The notes beneath the pieces were generated by a model. The model searched no databases and was not told the DNA's origin. It saw nothing but the letters and a program-made list of their open reading frames with translations. Shown in pieces: positions 29,199 to 40,453 of a DNA stretch of 64,000 nt. Numbering within the stretch: the first letter of the stretch is position 1; every line of letters begins with the position of its first letter. A program made the translations under genes and the position numbers. The stretch is from Symbiodinium natans (lineage: Eukaryota; Sar; Dinophyceae; Suessiales; Symbiodiniaceae). The stretch spans positions 124,001 through 188,000 of the forward strand of contig CAJNDS010002373.1 of assembly GCA_905221605.1 (NCBI GenBank), in the 5' to 3' direction.

Positions 29199-29447
29199 CT
29201 AACCTTGCCCAGTTTAGGATGTTACATCACCTGATAAATAGGATGAGATAGAGTATTTTAAGGATAATGAGCTAGTTATGATTATATGGCCACGGTGATG
29301 TAATAACCCAAACTGGCGACCCATTACCTTGTCCATTTTGGATAATTGCACCTTATTTTCTATATGGTAAAGTGTTTTAGGATATTATGGCTATGATCTG
29401 GGCCACGGTGGTGCAATTACCCAAACTGGGCAAGGCCTCCCCTGACT
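29199..29447 (-). repeat. Right terminal inverted repeat
   Basis: Reverse complement of 8,881-9,129 over 249 bp with no length difference and apparently no or very few mismatches by eye. Carries the same internal foldback bounded by CCTTGCCCAGTTT. Element ends at CCCCTGACT. Confidence 0.92.
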
Positions 29448-32345
29448 GTGGGCGGGGTCGTGAAAACCCCAAAAAGGTAACACTATCCCAAGCCCTTTCC
29501 GCCGGAGCACCTCCAAACATCACGGACCTCTGTGTTCCAACTCTGCGCGTAGGGAAAGCTACGTTCCCAGTACAGAGTAGGACAACGCATCACAAAACAA
29601 TGTAGTACCGTACGACAATAAAGCATCACGAAGCAGCATGAAAGTTGAAATGGGTGCAGGCTCATACTGAAAGTGCTTCTCGTGTGTCCTTTTGTGGGAA
29701 CTCTGCACCGAACCCCTTTAAACTTAGAGCCCTTAAACGCTCTAAACCCAGCACCCCAAAAAACCCTAGACCCCAAACCTGAAAAATAAAAATAAAAAAT
29801 AAGCCCCTCGAACAAAATTCGCGGAACACTCCACGTCAGCTTGGGAACCAGATGAAACCCAGAATTGGGATCATATATCCTATACTACCACAACTCCTAT
29901 TTAAGGTATATGAACCCTATACCCGAAACCCCTTCTACCCCAAAATCCCTAAACCCTCTAACCCTGAACCCCAAAACCAATAAACCCTACAAACCCTAAA
30001 AATCCTACAAACCTTTCGCGCCTAAAGACCCCTAAACCCTAAACCCTAAACCCTAAACCCTAAACCCTAAACCCTTTGAGGGTGGCAAAAAAAAAAAAAA
30101 ACCTTTGAGGGTGCACTTCTTGGGGGCCCCGGCGGGCGCACAGCAGACCGGGGCCCTGCGCGGCGTCACCCTTGGGGTGGCCTCCAAGGGAGTTTAGGGT
30201 TTAGGGTTTAGGGTTTCGGGTTTCGGGTTGAGGGTTGAGGGTTTAGGGGTTTGGGTGCTTCTTGAACCCTCAATTGGCGTCATATGCCCTATACTACTGT
30301 AGTTCCTATTAATTAGGGTATGTTCCGTTAATTAAGGGGTATTGTGCTTTTGGGGAATTGGGGTAAGCATACCCTGTACCGATAATTCCTACTCAAGTAT
30401 ATGATTCAGAAACCCTTTTAGGGGTTCTGGGGCCTTCGGGTTCTTTGGTTTTTTGCCACCCGCCTAGCTGTCTGCAAGACGCACTGCAGGGCCTACATAC
30501 GTTGTTCAAATATCATCGGCCTTCGATGTTGAGGGTGTAGGGTTTGGGGCCCTTTTGACCCATCGCAGGGGCGTAGAACACACTCTGGCTGTATTTCGTT
30601 GCTTGCGACCACTTTGCAAGGCCCAGCTGCCATGTGTGCACGGAGAGCTGTGGCCGGAGAATCACGGCCCACCCTTTGCAACAGTCTGTGGTCCCCCCCC
30701 CATCCCTCCCTCCCACCCCCAACCCACCGAAGAGGGCTAAACCGCAAAAAACCCTATTGCAAACCCTGTCAACCCGGAAGGCCTTTAAAGCCCTCAGAGT
30801 CTGGGCAACCTCCTGGATCCTTGCCATACTCCCCTTAGAACCTTCATAAAACCCATATGCTCAATATCCTAAAGAAACAATCATTCCAAGGGGGATATTA
30901 GGGGGTGTTCGGGTGTTCGTGCCCTGTGGCCTGGAGGTTGCTGGGTAACCCCAAAACCCCAAAACCCCAAAACCCTAAAACCCTAACACACTAAAACCCT
31001 AAAACCCAAAAACCCTAAACGGCCGATCTTCTTGTTTTCCCTCATTCATGCACAGCTCGGTCGCTCTGATCTCGAGGGCTGACTTCTCTCTGGCGAGTGG
31101 AGCAGTCCTTTCGGCTCCTTAACCCCTGCCTTTGGTGAACCCCTAATAAAGGGTTTATGGCTCATACTACCTTACAAGGAATTATAGTAGCGTAGGGTAT
31201 TTGGTCGATGGTTCATGCTACCTTGAAAGGAATTATAGAAGTAGAGGGTCTTCGGGTCGATGACCCCAATCTTGGGGTTCACTTGGTCCCCAAGGTATAC
31301 CCACCTCCTCGGTTAGGTCTAGGACTTGGGGTTCCGAATGAGTTTTGGGTTTAGGGTTTAGGGTTTTCGGATTTGGGGGTGCCGTATTGGGGTCGTTTTG
31401 TCAGGGAATCCTACGACTTGGGGTCTATTTTTCGGGGTCCCCTATTTTCGTAAACCCCCCAACTTTGCAATTTCCTTTTAGGGGGGCCTGGAGGGAAGTC
31501 AGCTTCTCAGGGGCAGGGCTTCCACGTTCGTGGACTGCTCCTGCGCTGAGATTCTTGGTAATGCTGCAAGCAGTACTAACCTTGAGGACCACATGAACCC
31601 TAAAAGGGTTTATGGTTCGGATGACCTTTCGGAAATATAGTAGTGCAGGGTAGATGACCCCAATTTTAGAGTTCATCTGGTCCCCAAGGCTAGCAATGCT
31701 GCTTGCAGTAATAATGTTACAAGGCCTGGGACAGCAATCTGCCGCCACTGCCTTGCCAAGGTGGCCGGTGGGGGAGCGACAATCGAGATGCCAATCGAAT
31801 CATCTTCGGAGAGCAAATAATGAACCACAAAATGGGGGACCGCACAGCCTAGACTAGCGGAAAACTCTGTATCAAGGTATAGGGTACCACAACTCTCGGG
31901 TCATTTAGGAATCCTGAAATAGGACGGTCAGCGCAACAACTCTACAAACAACCTATTCAGATTAAGGTACGTGGCATCACAAAACCGTTTATAGGAATCC
32001 TTTGGGCTATCTCCAAAAATAGGTGGTGCCCCTTACATACCACCACCCTCAAAATCAACCATCTTATCTTATGATTCAAGGTACATGGCACCATCAAACC
32101 GTTCTTAGGGCCCATTTGGTATCTCCCAAAATACAGAAGCCCAAAAAAACCTCCACCCCAAATCCAAAACCGTGTTATGTTTACACGTACGTGTAAAAAA
32201 GCTCATTCTCCCTGCACCCCAAATCCTAAACCGTGCTAGGGTTCGCCCTAAACCCTAAACCTAAACCCTAAACCCTAAACCCTAAACCCTAAACCCTAAA
32301 CCCGTGCGATTCAGGAACCCAAAGGGGCCCAAAAGGGCATCCTCT
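29448..32345. other. Host intron/intergenic DNA
   Basis: No gene that I can support. Telomere-type tracts at 30,020-30,075, 30,190-30,240, 30,950-31,020 and 32,246-32,303; a poly-A run at about 30,089-30,103. Several members of a foldback repeat family lie here (listed separately). The plus-strand segment 30,110-30,190 is open and GC-rich but unidentified. Confidence 0.55.
31580..31689. repeat. Foldback (MITE-like) element, family B, full copy
   Basis: Starts CCTTGAGGACCACATGAACCC-like and ends with its near inverse GAGTTCATCTGGTCCCCAAGG, about 110 bp apart. The interior contains TTTATGGTTC, AATTATAGTAGT-like and GACCCCAATTTT. Partial or full relatives occur at about 31,130-31,300, 29,838-29,930, 30,260-30,310, 32,612-32,700, 33,048-33,112, 34,970-35,035 and 38,740-38,845. 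Confidence 0.65.
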
Positions 32346-35300
32346 CAGCCTGGCATCCCTTGCTTCTGCTGCTCGAGGATTTCATGGCAGACTTCAGACA
32401 GATGCTCCACCTGAGCTCAAGGTCTAGGGTTTAGGGCTAGGGTTTAGGGTTTAGGGCTATAGGGTTTAGGGTTTAGGGCTAGGTTTTAGGGGTTTAGGGC
32501 TTCGGGCCAGGAATTGTGGGGAAACCCCGCAAAAATCCTATAGGAGTCTCCGCCCTCTCCCCACTTCGAACTTTAGTGTGCCGACTCTGCTGCGCCTGTG
32601 ACGGGCAAAGTATCTTGGGGGACCAAATGAAACCTGAAAGGGTTGAAAGGGTTTATGGTTCATGTACCTTGAAAGGAATTATGGTAGTACAAGGAAAAAA
32701 TTGGGTCATATTATTGTGTTGCGACGTCACACACGTTTCATAGGTAACGCAGTTTCTCGCAGTTCCTGTAAAAGTATTTGTCGGAATTGCTGATTCTCAC
32801 TTGTGCTAAAATGGCCGCTCTTTTTGCGCAAGAAGTCCAAGAGACGCGATTCCGAGGAACCGTGCGTTAACATGTCTAAACACTTGCGCCAGTACCCCGT
32901 CAGGTTTCATGAGCCTAGTCGGGCTTCTTAGTCTTTTCTCCGTGACAGTGAAAACGTGACAAGAAATTAGAAAATCCGGCGATCATGCCTAGTAGTGCGC
33001 AGAACCTAAGCAGAAACGCGCGCAGCGCGTTTTTAGACATGTGCACTATACTAATTCCTGGTATATGAACCATATTTAAATCCTTTTGGGTTCATTTAGG
33101 TCCGCAAGGCCTGCACCAATACACCGCATGTGGCATACGATGTGTGGTAGACTTCCACCGTAACTTCAGAAAACCTAACAGACAAGAGCCTCGCCCGCAT
33201 GTGTTGGTGTGAGAGTCGAACTTTAGAATTTAGAAGGCGCACCACTCCCCTTTCAAGGCCTGCCCACTCCCCCCCCGCCCCCCCCCCCCTACAACCCCGG
33301 ACCCAAGTTGCCAAGCCTTGTCATGAAGCTTGGCGCCCTCGCGCATCAAGCGATAGACGTGGATGCTCTGCGCAGGCCCTTGGAAGAACTTCCTGGGCTG
33401 GCCAAAGTCGGCCCGGCTTCGACTCTCGCACTAGCACATGCAGGCAAGGCTCCGGTAGGTTTAGGGTTTAGGGTTTAGGGTGTTCTTGTGCAAAGGCACG
33501 GTCTAGGCTCATAAAGGCTGTGCACCGCAAGGCCATGTGTTCCAAACATGAAACGAGTCAAACCTGGACCCTTCTTAAGGATGTACCCCGAAGAGGTTCA
33601 CATAAAATGATCCCAATATGACCCTTATCTTCCCTCAGAGGATCTTTCTAAACAGGGTCCCAAAACCCATGGGGACGAGGTAGGAGTCCCATGAAAACAG
33701 CAGTTCCTTCACAGGCAGCCCATTGAAATGCAGCCGTGGCTTAGGGTTTAGGGTGTTTAGTGTTTAGGGTTTAGGGAGTGGGGGAGATTCGCCCAACTCC
33801 CACTGTTGCACTGATTCGGCTCGCAGTTCAACAAGCTGACAACTCCGAAAACTGAACACTCAGAAGGCGAAACCCTCAGAAGGCAGCAGAGTTCCGTGGG
33901 CAGAAGCAGGAGGCCCAGGAGGAAGAAGGAGGAGGCCATTCTCAAACCAAGAATACCCCGCGCGATGAAGCCACCTGCTCCTAAAACTTTTTTTGCCCGA
34001 AGCCCTAAGCGCGTGGAGTCACTCAGACGGGCACTGAGAACCCAACCCCTACTTCTTTGTAGTTTACCTGGGAATCCCATTAACGACTTTCTAGTAAAAC
34101 CTATAAAACAGGAGGCTTTGGGTTCTTAAGGTAAAACTTAACCCCCAAACCCTAAGCCCTCTAGACCCTAAACCTTAAACCCTATAAACTCTTTTGCCCC
34201 AAAAACCCTATACAAACCCTAATTACACCCTTTTTTTGCAACTGGGCTTGTGGGCTAGCCAGATCTGAGCTCTCAGTCATCACGACTAACCCTAAACCCT
34301 AAACCCTAAACCCGGACCCTAAACCCTAAACCCTAAACCCTAAACCTGCATGCAGCATGGGATCAGGCCCTTCGCGAACTCTTCCTCGTCGATGCAGCCG
34401 CTCTGGTCGGCGTCTAAGATTTCCTGTGTCTGGTTTGGGGTCTATACCTAAACCCTAAACCCTAAACCCTTTATAGGGCTCTTTGTAGGCTGCCTTTTAG
34501 GTTTGTAGAGGGTTTCTAGAGGGTTTTTGTATGGCTCCGAAGTTACTTGGGATGTGTTCTTAAAGGATTGTTGGGGGCGACATGCGGGGTGGGCGTGACC
34601 GGTTTCGGGGATACAAGGCCCGCTGTCACAAGCGTTCGTGTCTGTGTGAACCTGCCCCAAGCCGCTGGTATTTACAGCGCTGTGGCCTCGTTGCTCAACA
34701 TAATATTTAACATGTCTTGTGTAATATCAGAGGCTTATGTACATTACATCTCCACAATACACAACCAGCAGTGAAGGTCCAAAACCCTGAATTCCACCAA
34801 GTTGTTTTTGCAGGACCTTGACAGCATGCATTAGTAGAAATGCCGCGCCGACCAGGGAGTGATGGGCCAAGGGTCCCACAGCTCTTCTGCGTTGATGCCA
34901 TCCAGGTTGATGCCGAGCTTGCGGAAGAGCGTCTGAACCTGTTGGAGGATGATCACTGTTTCACAAGTACCTTGAGGGCCAGATGAAACTTAAAATTTGG
35001 GTCAGACCCTATACTGCTCTAGTTTCTATAACGGAAATGCGAAGCCCTTTCTTGCAACTCGGCTTGCGGACTAGCCAGATCCGAAATGTGAAACCCCAAA
35101 CCCTAAACCCTTTTAGGGTCCCCAAGGGGAGCCTTGATGTTGGAAATCTGCTCTTTGAAGTCGTCGACGGTGAAATGCCCATTGATGTGCGCCAGTCTCA
35201 TGAACAAGTCCTGCCAAGTGATTGTTTAGGGTTTAGGGTTTAGGGTAAAAATAACTTGGAGGCAGCCGCATCGCGCAACAGGCATGCCTCTCCAGGCCAG

Positions 35301-38300
35301 ACATCACATACTGACGATGCTTGGGGAAAGATAGCATGGAGATGAAAGCATCGGAACAGGCGACCACCCATGCTGACTGGCAAAGTGGAAGGCGGGGAGC
35401 TCCAAGCGACATACCATGAACAGAGCAACCATGCCAACTACACCAAAGTGCACAAGTTGCCAACGGGGCATCTTGTTGAAAAGCGCGGAACCCAAAACCG
35501 CAAACACCAGACGCGAAAATCCAGCTGCCACAGACGCCCCTGCGCATTCGAAGTGGCCATGAAGCGAAGCAGTGGATCCCGGCACCTAAACCCTAAACCC
35601 TAAACCCTAAACCCTAAACCCTAAACCCTAAACCCTAAACCCTAAACCCTAAACCCTAAACCCTAAACCCTAACCCTAACAGGTCCTTGATGTCTGAGAT
35701 CCACCGCTTCCTCTCCGTCAGTGCCTCTGGGCGAGTCAGGTGCTTCAAAGCCGCCCTCTTGTGAATCCATCCCTTGCAACAACAGTTTAGGGTTTAGGGT
35801 TTCGACTCTCACACAGTTTAGGGTTTAGGGTTTAGGGTCTAGGGTTTAGGGTTGGTTTAGGGCTGGCGCTTTCTTGGGCCAACAATTCTCGCACCTCCAG
35901 GTACATGGCATCCTCATCTGCTCCCTTTAGAGCTTTGGCATTGTCCACGAAGATGCCCGTAACCTTAAGTCTGAAGGGTTTAGGCTTTAGGGTTTAGGCT
36001 TGGGATGTTCCCCCTTATGCTAACCGTCCTTAGTAGGGATTGTAGTAACGCCTATTAAGATCCCCATTGAGGACTGCTAGCATAAGGGGGAGCATCCCAA
36101 CTGAAGGTGGTGATTATCAAGTGTCCACGAGATGGGGCAGAGAAATTGCGAGCCAAGGCGCAATGTTGAGACAACAGAAGATAGTGAAGAACACGTAGGT
36201 TGCAAACATGTACTCCTGCAGGAGAGAGAGAGAGAGAGAGAGAGAGAACCAAAAAAAAAAACTCAAACCCCCCCATCCCAAAAACAACAGTCTTTGAATG
36301 CACAATCAAGAGGGCACGGGTCGAATGCGATCTTCCAAGTCTACGAGTAGCCTCAACGGCCTCTTCCCTTGTAGGGCCGAGGGGGCCCCATCGCTTCAGA
36401 CGGACTATCGTAGTATCTGGGTATATGAGCCCCTCTGCCAGGGCTAGGGTGTTTTAACATCTCACTTCACAGTCTCCCAGGCCGGTTAGCACAAAGTTGT
36501 TGCTACTCTCAGGCTAGGTTGATCCTCTTGCCCTCTCCCTCCCATTGAATCTTACTTAAACCCAAGAACGGATCATACAGAGTATCCCTAAACCCTAAAC
36601 CCTAAACCCTGAACCCTAAACCGTAACACAAGGGCCTACAAGCCAGTTTGAGGCTTGGTCTCCAGAGCTTCGCTCACCATACGTAGAGGCCGCACGCAAT
36701 CTTGCCAGTCTATCCCGCCGCTGATGGCCATGTACCTGAGAGAAAAGTCCCAGGTCTGTTGGGTTTAATTAGGGTTTAGGGTTTAGGGTTTCGGGATTTA
36801 GGGCGTAGATCGGGTTTTAGGGTGTAGAGGGTTTTTATCGGGCATGGGGTTCATGCAGTAGGATGCACTCTCCATACCCCGAAGCTTTGCCCCACGCAGA
36901 GATCGCACAGCGCATTCTTTTGAGACTAAAGGAAGGACCCTTGTAAGGGGCCTGTCAGGGTCATGTAGGAGCTACTCAGAAGTAAAATATAGGGACTGTG
37001 TAGGGTATAACACCCTAAACCCTCCCTCCACCTGAAAGGATTTCTATTGGGGAATATCCGTTTCACACGCAGTCCAGCTGCAGCGTCATCATGGTTCGCG
37101 AGAGGGATCCCCAATATAGAATGAGCTCCTGCTGTGATCCACCGTTCTCCTCACAGGTCGCGGGACTGGGTGGGTATAGGGTTTAGGGTTTGGGGTCTTT
37201 TTTACCGAAGGAGACTTTTTGTTTCATCTTGCTAGCCCAGTAACCATAGTTTAACAAGGGCACCATAGGTTAACAAGGGCACCTTTTTTGGGGGTTGGCT
37301 GCTTTACAAGGCAATCCATAACCGCAAAAAACGGGAAAAGGGCACCACTGGGCTACTAAGTCCTTCATGGGGATTAGGGGGCTGCTGGGTGCCCTTGTGG
37401 GCCCGGAGCTGGGGCCCATGCCGGAAAGAACAAACCCGGGTTTAGGGTTTAGGGTTTAGGGTTCAGGGTTTAGGGTTTAGGGTTTAGGGTTTGGGTTCAG
37501 CTGCCGAAGAGCGAAACAAACAGCAGGGGGACCAAAAGCGCAAGAACCCACGTCTCAGAAAGTTCCTAGGAACTGACGCGAATTCAAAGCCATTCCTCGT
37601 GCCTCGTGCTTGCCTACGCATGTTTTTTCCTGGCGCCCCTACATATTGGTAGGTCATTCTCATCATACCCTTACACAGATCTTGGGTCAGCCAAAACACT
37701 TGGTTTTTCTTCTGGGCCCGGCCCTTGTCCTCATCAGCTGGGAGCAGGAGCACGCTACAGTCACTGCAGGAGCCCTGCAAATGGACCCAACCATCCGACA
37801 AACCCTTTAAACCCTCAACGGGGCCGGGGTTAGCGTCCTTTAAACCCTAAGCGGTTCTTTTGCCACCCGTGTCGCAAGCGTTTACGGGGAAAATGTCAGG
37901 TATTACAATGGCCTAAGTTCGGATTCAAAGTGCAAACTGCTTTGGGCGGGTTAGGGTTTAGGGTTTGCGTGGCCCTGCCTTGATGTAATTGGACGCCAGC
38001 TGCATGAAGGTGACGCCGACGATGAACATCCTCGAAGGTACAGGGTTTACAGGGCTTAATTATAGGGATTCCAGGTCTTACAAAGGCTTACAATGTTTTG
38101 CTTAGGGTTTAGTTGAGAAACCCAAAACCCTTTTGCCAGGCTTCACAGCTGGTCGTTTTCGACCCTCTGAGGAAACCCTAATTAAACTTCTTAACCCCCA
38201 ACAGTGCACCCTAAACCCTGAGCATCAGCTGGGACCACCAAGCCCCGCGTCTTGCAGAGCTTAGCCGTAGCGAAGGGCTTATTGCAAGCCCGCAAACAAC

Positions 38301-39175
38301 CCCTAAACCCTAAACCCTAAACCCTAAACCCTAAACCCTAAACCCTAAACCCTAAACCCTAAACCCTAAACCCTAAACCCTAAACCCTAAACCCTAAACC
38401 CTGCGCCGAGTTGCAGGATCAGGAGGAAGACGAAGGCCCAAAGCAAAGGTTTTGTGGATCCCATGATGCCTCGGCGTGTTGATCTTAACTACCAATTGCT
38501 CAAGAACCCCCCCCTCCCCGCAAACAAAAAACAACTATACATATATATATATATATATTTATATTCCTATAAGGGTAATTTAAAAACATTATTCCTATAA
38601 GGGTTTTTATAGGGAGTGTTGTTGTTTATTTCTTGGGGGGTTCTTAAGCAGATAGTAGTTAAGATCCCTCTGCCTTGAGCCCTGCCCCTACCCTACTTTG
38701 GAGGAGACCCTGGAATAAAAGTATATACTGTTTAGGTATAAGTAGCTACAATAGGAACCCAGAACCAAAAAATGTATTGAAGTGTAGTACTCCGAAACCC
38801 AGCCGATGACCCCAATTTGGGGTTCTTGTGGTCTCCCAGGTTAAGGTTGCACGGGAGTGTAAGGGGGGCTTAGGTTCCTGTATATTTAAGATGGGTTCAG
38901 GGTTTAGGGCAATAGGGCAATACTTTATGATGAGCTTGGATGAGGATTCCCCCTGAGACCGAGGAAAAAAAGACTCCTGTCAACAGCAAGCAGTGGCAAT
39001 CACGCCAGACCGCCGAAAGCCCTAAACCCTAAACCCTAAACCCTAAACCCTAAACCCTAAACCCTAAACCCTAAACCCTAAACCCTAAACCCTAATTAAT
39101 CCCTAAGCAAGTTGCCGTTGACCATCACACGCAGCTCTGAAAAGAATCGAAGCCTCGGCTTGATGGGGTCTACAT
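32346..39175 (-). CDS. Voltage-gated cation channel with C-terminal EF-hands (multi-exon, partial)
   Basis: Exons on the minus strand, in order: 39,116-39,175 (S4-S5 linker, LRFFSELRVMV); 38,400-38,469 (S5, KPLLWAFVFLLILQL); 37,979-38,030 (S5 end, FIVGVTFMQLASNY); 37,079-37,128 (YWGSLSRTMMTL); 36,678-36,735 (pore, MAISGGIDWQDCV); 36,162-36,215 (S6, EYMFATYVFFTIFCCLN); about 35,871-35,963 (VTGIFVDNA); about 35,686-35,757; 35,133-35,210 (degenerate EF-hand, NGHFTVDDF); 34,876-34,938; 34,346-34,423 (EF-hand loop DADQSGCIDEEEF). Probable further exons 33,317-33,378 and about 32,346-32,410. Most joins keep frame; the 35,87x/35,757 join is uncertain. Donors are GT, GC (for example 39,115; 37,978; 37,078) and apparently GA (35,685; 34,875), as known for dinoflagellates. 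The order S5-pore-S6-EF-hands is that of dinoflagellate ion-transport proteins with calcium sensing. Upstream exons (S1-S4) were not resolved. Confidence 0.72.
32800..32820 (-). other. Weak spliced-leader-like sequence
   Basis: On the minus strand GCCATTTTAGCACAAG matches 14 of 16 bases of the conserved 3' part of the dinoflagellate spliced leader (GCCATTTTGGCTCAAG), but the first six bases do not match. No gene follows directly. May be a relic leader or chance. Confidence 0.2.
34139..34340. repeat. Telomere-type tract at a channel intron donor
   Basis: CCCTAAA units on the plus strand (densest at 34,289-34,345) run directly into the end of the 34,346 exon, so that on the coding strand the intron opens GTTTAGGGTTTAGGG. 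Confidence 0.8.
35585..35675. repeat. Interstitial telomere-type array (CCCTAAA)n in a channel intron
   Basis: Thirteen near-perfect units. On the coding strand this TTTAGGG array begins within 10 bases of the 5' splice site, and a CCCTAAA tract (35,222-35,246) lies just before the 3' splice site of the same intron. Confidence 0.9.
36001..36102. repeat. Foldback (MITE-like) element, family A, copy 1
   Basis: Begins GGGATGTTCCCCCTTATGC and ends with the near-perfect inverse GCATAAGGGGGAGCATCCC; the whole 100 bp can fold into one long hairpin. It lies in the channel intron between the S6 exon and the next one. Second copy at 40,363-40,453. Confidence 0.75.
38308..38399. repeat. Interstitial telomere-type array (CCCTAAA)n supplying a splice donor
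   Basis: About thirteen units. On the coding (minus) strand the exon ending at 38,400 is followed directly by GTTTAGGGTTTAGGG, so the array's first GT is the donor. Confidence 0.85.
39012..39094. repeat. Interstitial telomere-type array (CCCTAAA)n
   Basis: About twelve units, 20 bp inside the intron that follows the 39,116-39,175 exon (coding strand: GCAACTTGCTTAGGGATTAATTAGGG then the array). Confidence 0.9.
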
Positions 39176-39904
39176 CTGGAATGGCTTCGCAACGACGCGC
39201 ACGCACGAAGCGCGCTGCACGCACGCGCTCACACAGACATGTACCTGCACAATTATATGCATAAACGTACACACGATGACATTTTATGTTGAGTGCCTGC
39301 ACTGCTGCGTTTAAAGGCTTCAGACAGTCGATTGTTCTACGCTTCAGTTCCACTCTGTGGAGATCATGCATGCGGAGTTCACGAAAAGCCTGTGACCCCG
39401 TGGTCTGAAGCCTCCAGAGCCTGCAGACCCATATCGCGAAGCTCGTATTACTGCAGGTTCATAGCCAGGGACATCTAAACATGTTGCAGAAAGACAGCCG
39501 CAAGCCGTGTGACCTACTATGGCGGGCTGACACAGCACAAGCTCCCTCAGGTCAGCATGAGGCTAAGTCGGGAGAGGTGGAGGGTGCGTGTGCATTCTTT
39601 CAAGCATTCGCCGAAAGGCATGCGAATCACCCGTGCGACTCGCACAAGACGCATCATCCGCAGCATTCGCAGGGCGGACACCTCGGCGTCTCTTTCGTTC
39701 ATGACTACTGCCCTTGCCTATAGGGCTGCCCAGGCGACTACCAGTATCGGCCCCCTAAACCCCTAAGCCCCGAAGCCCTAAACCGCTACACCCTAAACCC
39801 GAAACCCCCACACCCTGCTCTAGGCCCCTACTTCAAGGAATGCGGAGACCAACCTTCTGAGTTATAGACTGCTCTCGGAGCCTCTGAGTCGACCCCCCCC
39901 AAAG

Positions 39905-40272
39905 CAAAACACACAAAGAAATAATGATATCAATAGTACTGATAATAATGGCAATAAAAAAGAACATCAACAATAATAGCAACAATGATAACAACAATGA
40001 TAACAACAATAATGACAATAACAATGACAATAACAATAGCAATAACAGTAACAGTAACAGTAACAATAACAATAACAATAACAATAGCAATAACAATTAA
40101 AACAACAATAACAACAATAATAATAGTCATAATAAACAAAAAAACAATCATGAAATTCATAATAATAATAATCATAGTCATAATAATGATTATTGTATAA
40201 TAATAATGACAATAACAATAATAATCATGATAATACTCATAATAATAATGATGATGATAATAATAATAATCG
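39905..40272. repeat. AAT/AAC microsatellite block
   Basis: About 370 bp of AATAATAAC, AACAAT and AGTAAC-type units with no coding content; the many overlapping open frames (poly-Leu, Thr/Ile, Tyr/Cys) are repeat translations. Confidence 0.85.
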
Positions 40273-40312
40273 TGAGCCTCCAGGAAGGAGGCTGCGGCCA
40301 GCAGGGCGGCGA
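40272..40312 (-). CDS. Possible exon (Ala/Leu-rich)
   Basis: On the minus strand, after an acceptor-like gcccag, the text EVAALLAAASFLEAH is open and hydrophobic, as in a membrane helix. It lies upstream of the channel exons in the same direction and may be one of its missing helices. Weak. Confidence 0.25.
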
Positions 40313-40362
40313 CCTCCTGGGCGTTTGTTGGGGGGTGAAGGTTTTGTTTAGGCTGGGGATGT

Positions 40363-40453
40363 TCCCCCTTATACTAACAGTCCTTAATGGGGATTCTAGT
40401 AGAGGGAACTATAATCCCTCTTAAGGGCTGTTAGAAAAGGGAGAACATCCCAA
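40363..40453. repeat. Foldback (MITE-like) element, family A, copy 2
   Basis: GGGATGTTCCCCCTTATAC at one end and AAAAGGGAGAACATCCC at the other. The ends and several interior blocks (AACAGTCCTTAATGGGGATT) match copy 1 at 36,001. Confidence 0.75.

Larger units (their letters stand above)
8881..29447. mobile_element. Integrated polinton-like virus (PLV) with terminal inverted repeats
   Basis: The insertion is bounded by 249-bp inverted repeats and contains capsid, penton, packaging ATPase, rve integrase, polymerase/helicase, fibre, lipase and GIY-YIG genes: the set expected of a Polinton/PLV-type virus of protists. The core (about 9,175-27,200) is strongly AT-rich and intronless against GC-rich host DNA on both sides. 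Genes at 9.2-11.7 kb read leftward; the ATPase and GIY-YIG genes read rightward; the fibre, capsid and lipase genes read leftward; the penton and following genes read rightward; the polymerase reads leftward and the integrase rightward. About 2 kb of host-like DNA (27,230-29,140) lies inside the right repeat. No clear target-site duplication: left flank is a poly-G run, right flank reads GTGGGCGGGG. Confidence 0.9.

Noticed and set aside
32872..33048. Inverted ACATGTCTAAA / TTTAGACATGT ends as a possible MITE
   Set aside because: Only about 12 bp of inverted match, no second copy and no target duplication seen.
39833..40424. Poly-Leu, Tyr/Cys and Ile/Thr frames that resemble membrane proteins
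   Set aside because: Translations of the AAT/AAC microsatellite.
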